From Ardenticatenia bacterium (GTDB lineage: Bacteria > Chloroflexota > Anaerolineae > Aggregatilineales > Ch27), in assembly GCA_026983935.1 (NCBI GenBank), contig JALSTC010000009.1:1-5852 (forward strand): a stretch of 5,852 bases of DNA. Direction: 5' to 3'. Below the pieces are notes generated by a model. That model worked only from the letters and a program-made list of their open reading frames with translations, was not told where the DNA came from and did not search any database. Of the stretch, positions 5,826-5,852 are shown piece by piece. Made by a program: the position numbers and the translations under genes. How positions within the stretch are numbered: the first letter of the stretch is position 1; each line of letters starts with the position of its first letter.

Positions 5826-5845
5826 CACATCTGCCACATCTGCCA
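5826..5845. repeat. Short tandem repeat, 9-bp unit
   Basis: CACATCTGC occurs twice head to tail (5826-5843) plus two more matching bases. It is followed by GTTTTTT to the window edge. No stem precedes the T-run, so it is not called a terminator. The rest of the gene-free region 5701-5852 shows no open frame or RNA gene that I can support. Confidence 0.4.
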
Positions 5846-5852
5846 GTTTTTT

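Noticed and set aside
5826..5845. CRISPR or larger repeat array
   Set aside because: Only two copies of a 9-bp unit with no spacers are present.
5826..5852. Intrinsic terminator on the plus strand ending in GTTTTTT
   Set aside because: The sequence before the T-run is a direct repeat and not an inverted one, so no stem of useful length can form; no plus-strand gene ends here.

Overview
The window holds one minus-strand operon, read from right to left, that encodes most of a branched-chain amino acid (LIV/HAAT-type) ABC transporter. The DNA is GC-rich. The overall style (a strongly acidic, cysteine-free binding protein, tightly packed GC-rich genes, ARMT1-like and DUF427 partners) suggests a free-living bacterium. 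Chloroflexota is my best guess, but this is an impression of protein style and not a demonstrated assignment.

Layout in transcription order. Positions 5640-5852 are a gene-free upstream region. It carries a good sigma70-type promoter (TTGCAT, 17-bp spacer, perfect TATAAT), a leader with a 10-bp palindrome and a clear Shine-Dalgarno, and farther upstream a G-run cluster with quadruplex potential and a short tandem repeat. Next come livK (periplasmic/secreted binding protein), a 109-bp spacer with two GC-rich hairpins, livH (permease), a 130-bp spacer with another hairpin, an ARMT1/DUF89-family protein, an 81-bp spacer with short direct repeats, a DUF427 small protein, livM (second permease, TTG start), and livG (ATPase), which overlaps livM by an ATGA junction. 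The window ends 13 bases beyond the livG stop. The second ATPase gene, livF, would be expected just past the left edge but is not visible.

The transporter parts fit together in the usual way. LivK captures the ligand outside the membrane, LivH and LivM form the channel, and LivG (with an unseen LivF) supplies ATP hydrolysis. The unusual point is the pair of non-transport genes, a metal-dependent damage-control phosphatase-like protein and a DUF427 protein, placed between the two permease genes. They have the same orientation, good DUF427 and livM ribosome binding sites, and only 18 bp between DUF427 and livM, so they are probably co-transcribed. No mobile element, CRISPR array, tRNA or rRNA was seen. 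I found no clearly new system; the embedded DUF89-DUF427 pair and the hairpin-rich spacers are the items most worth checking.
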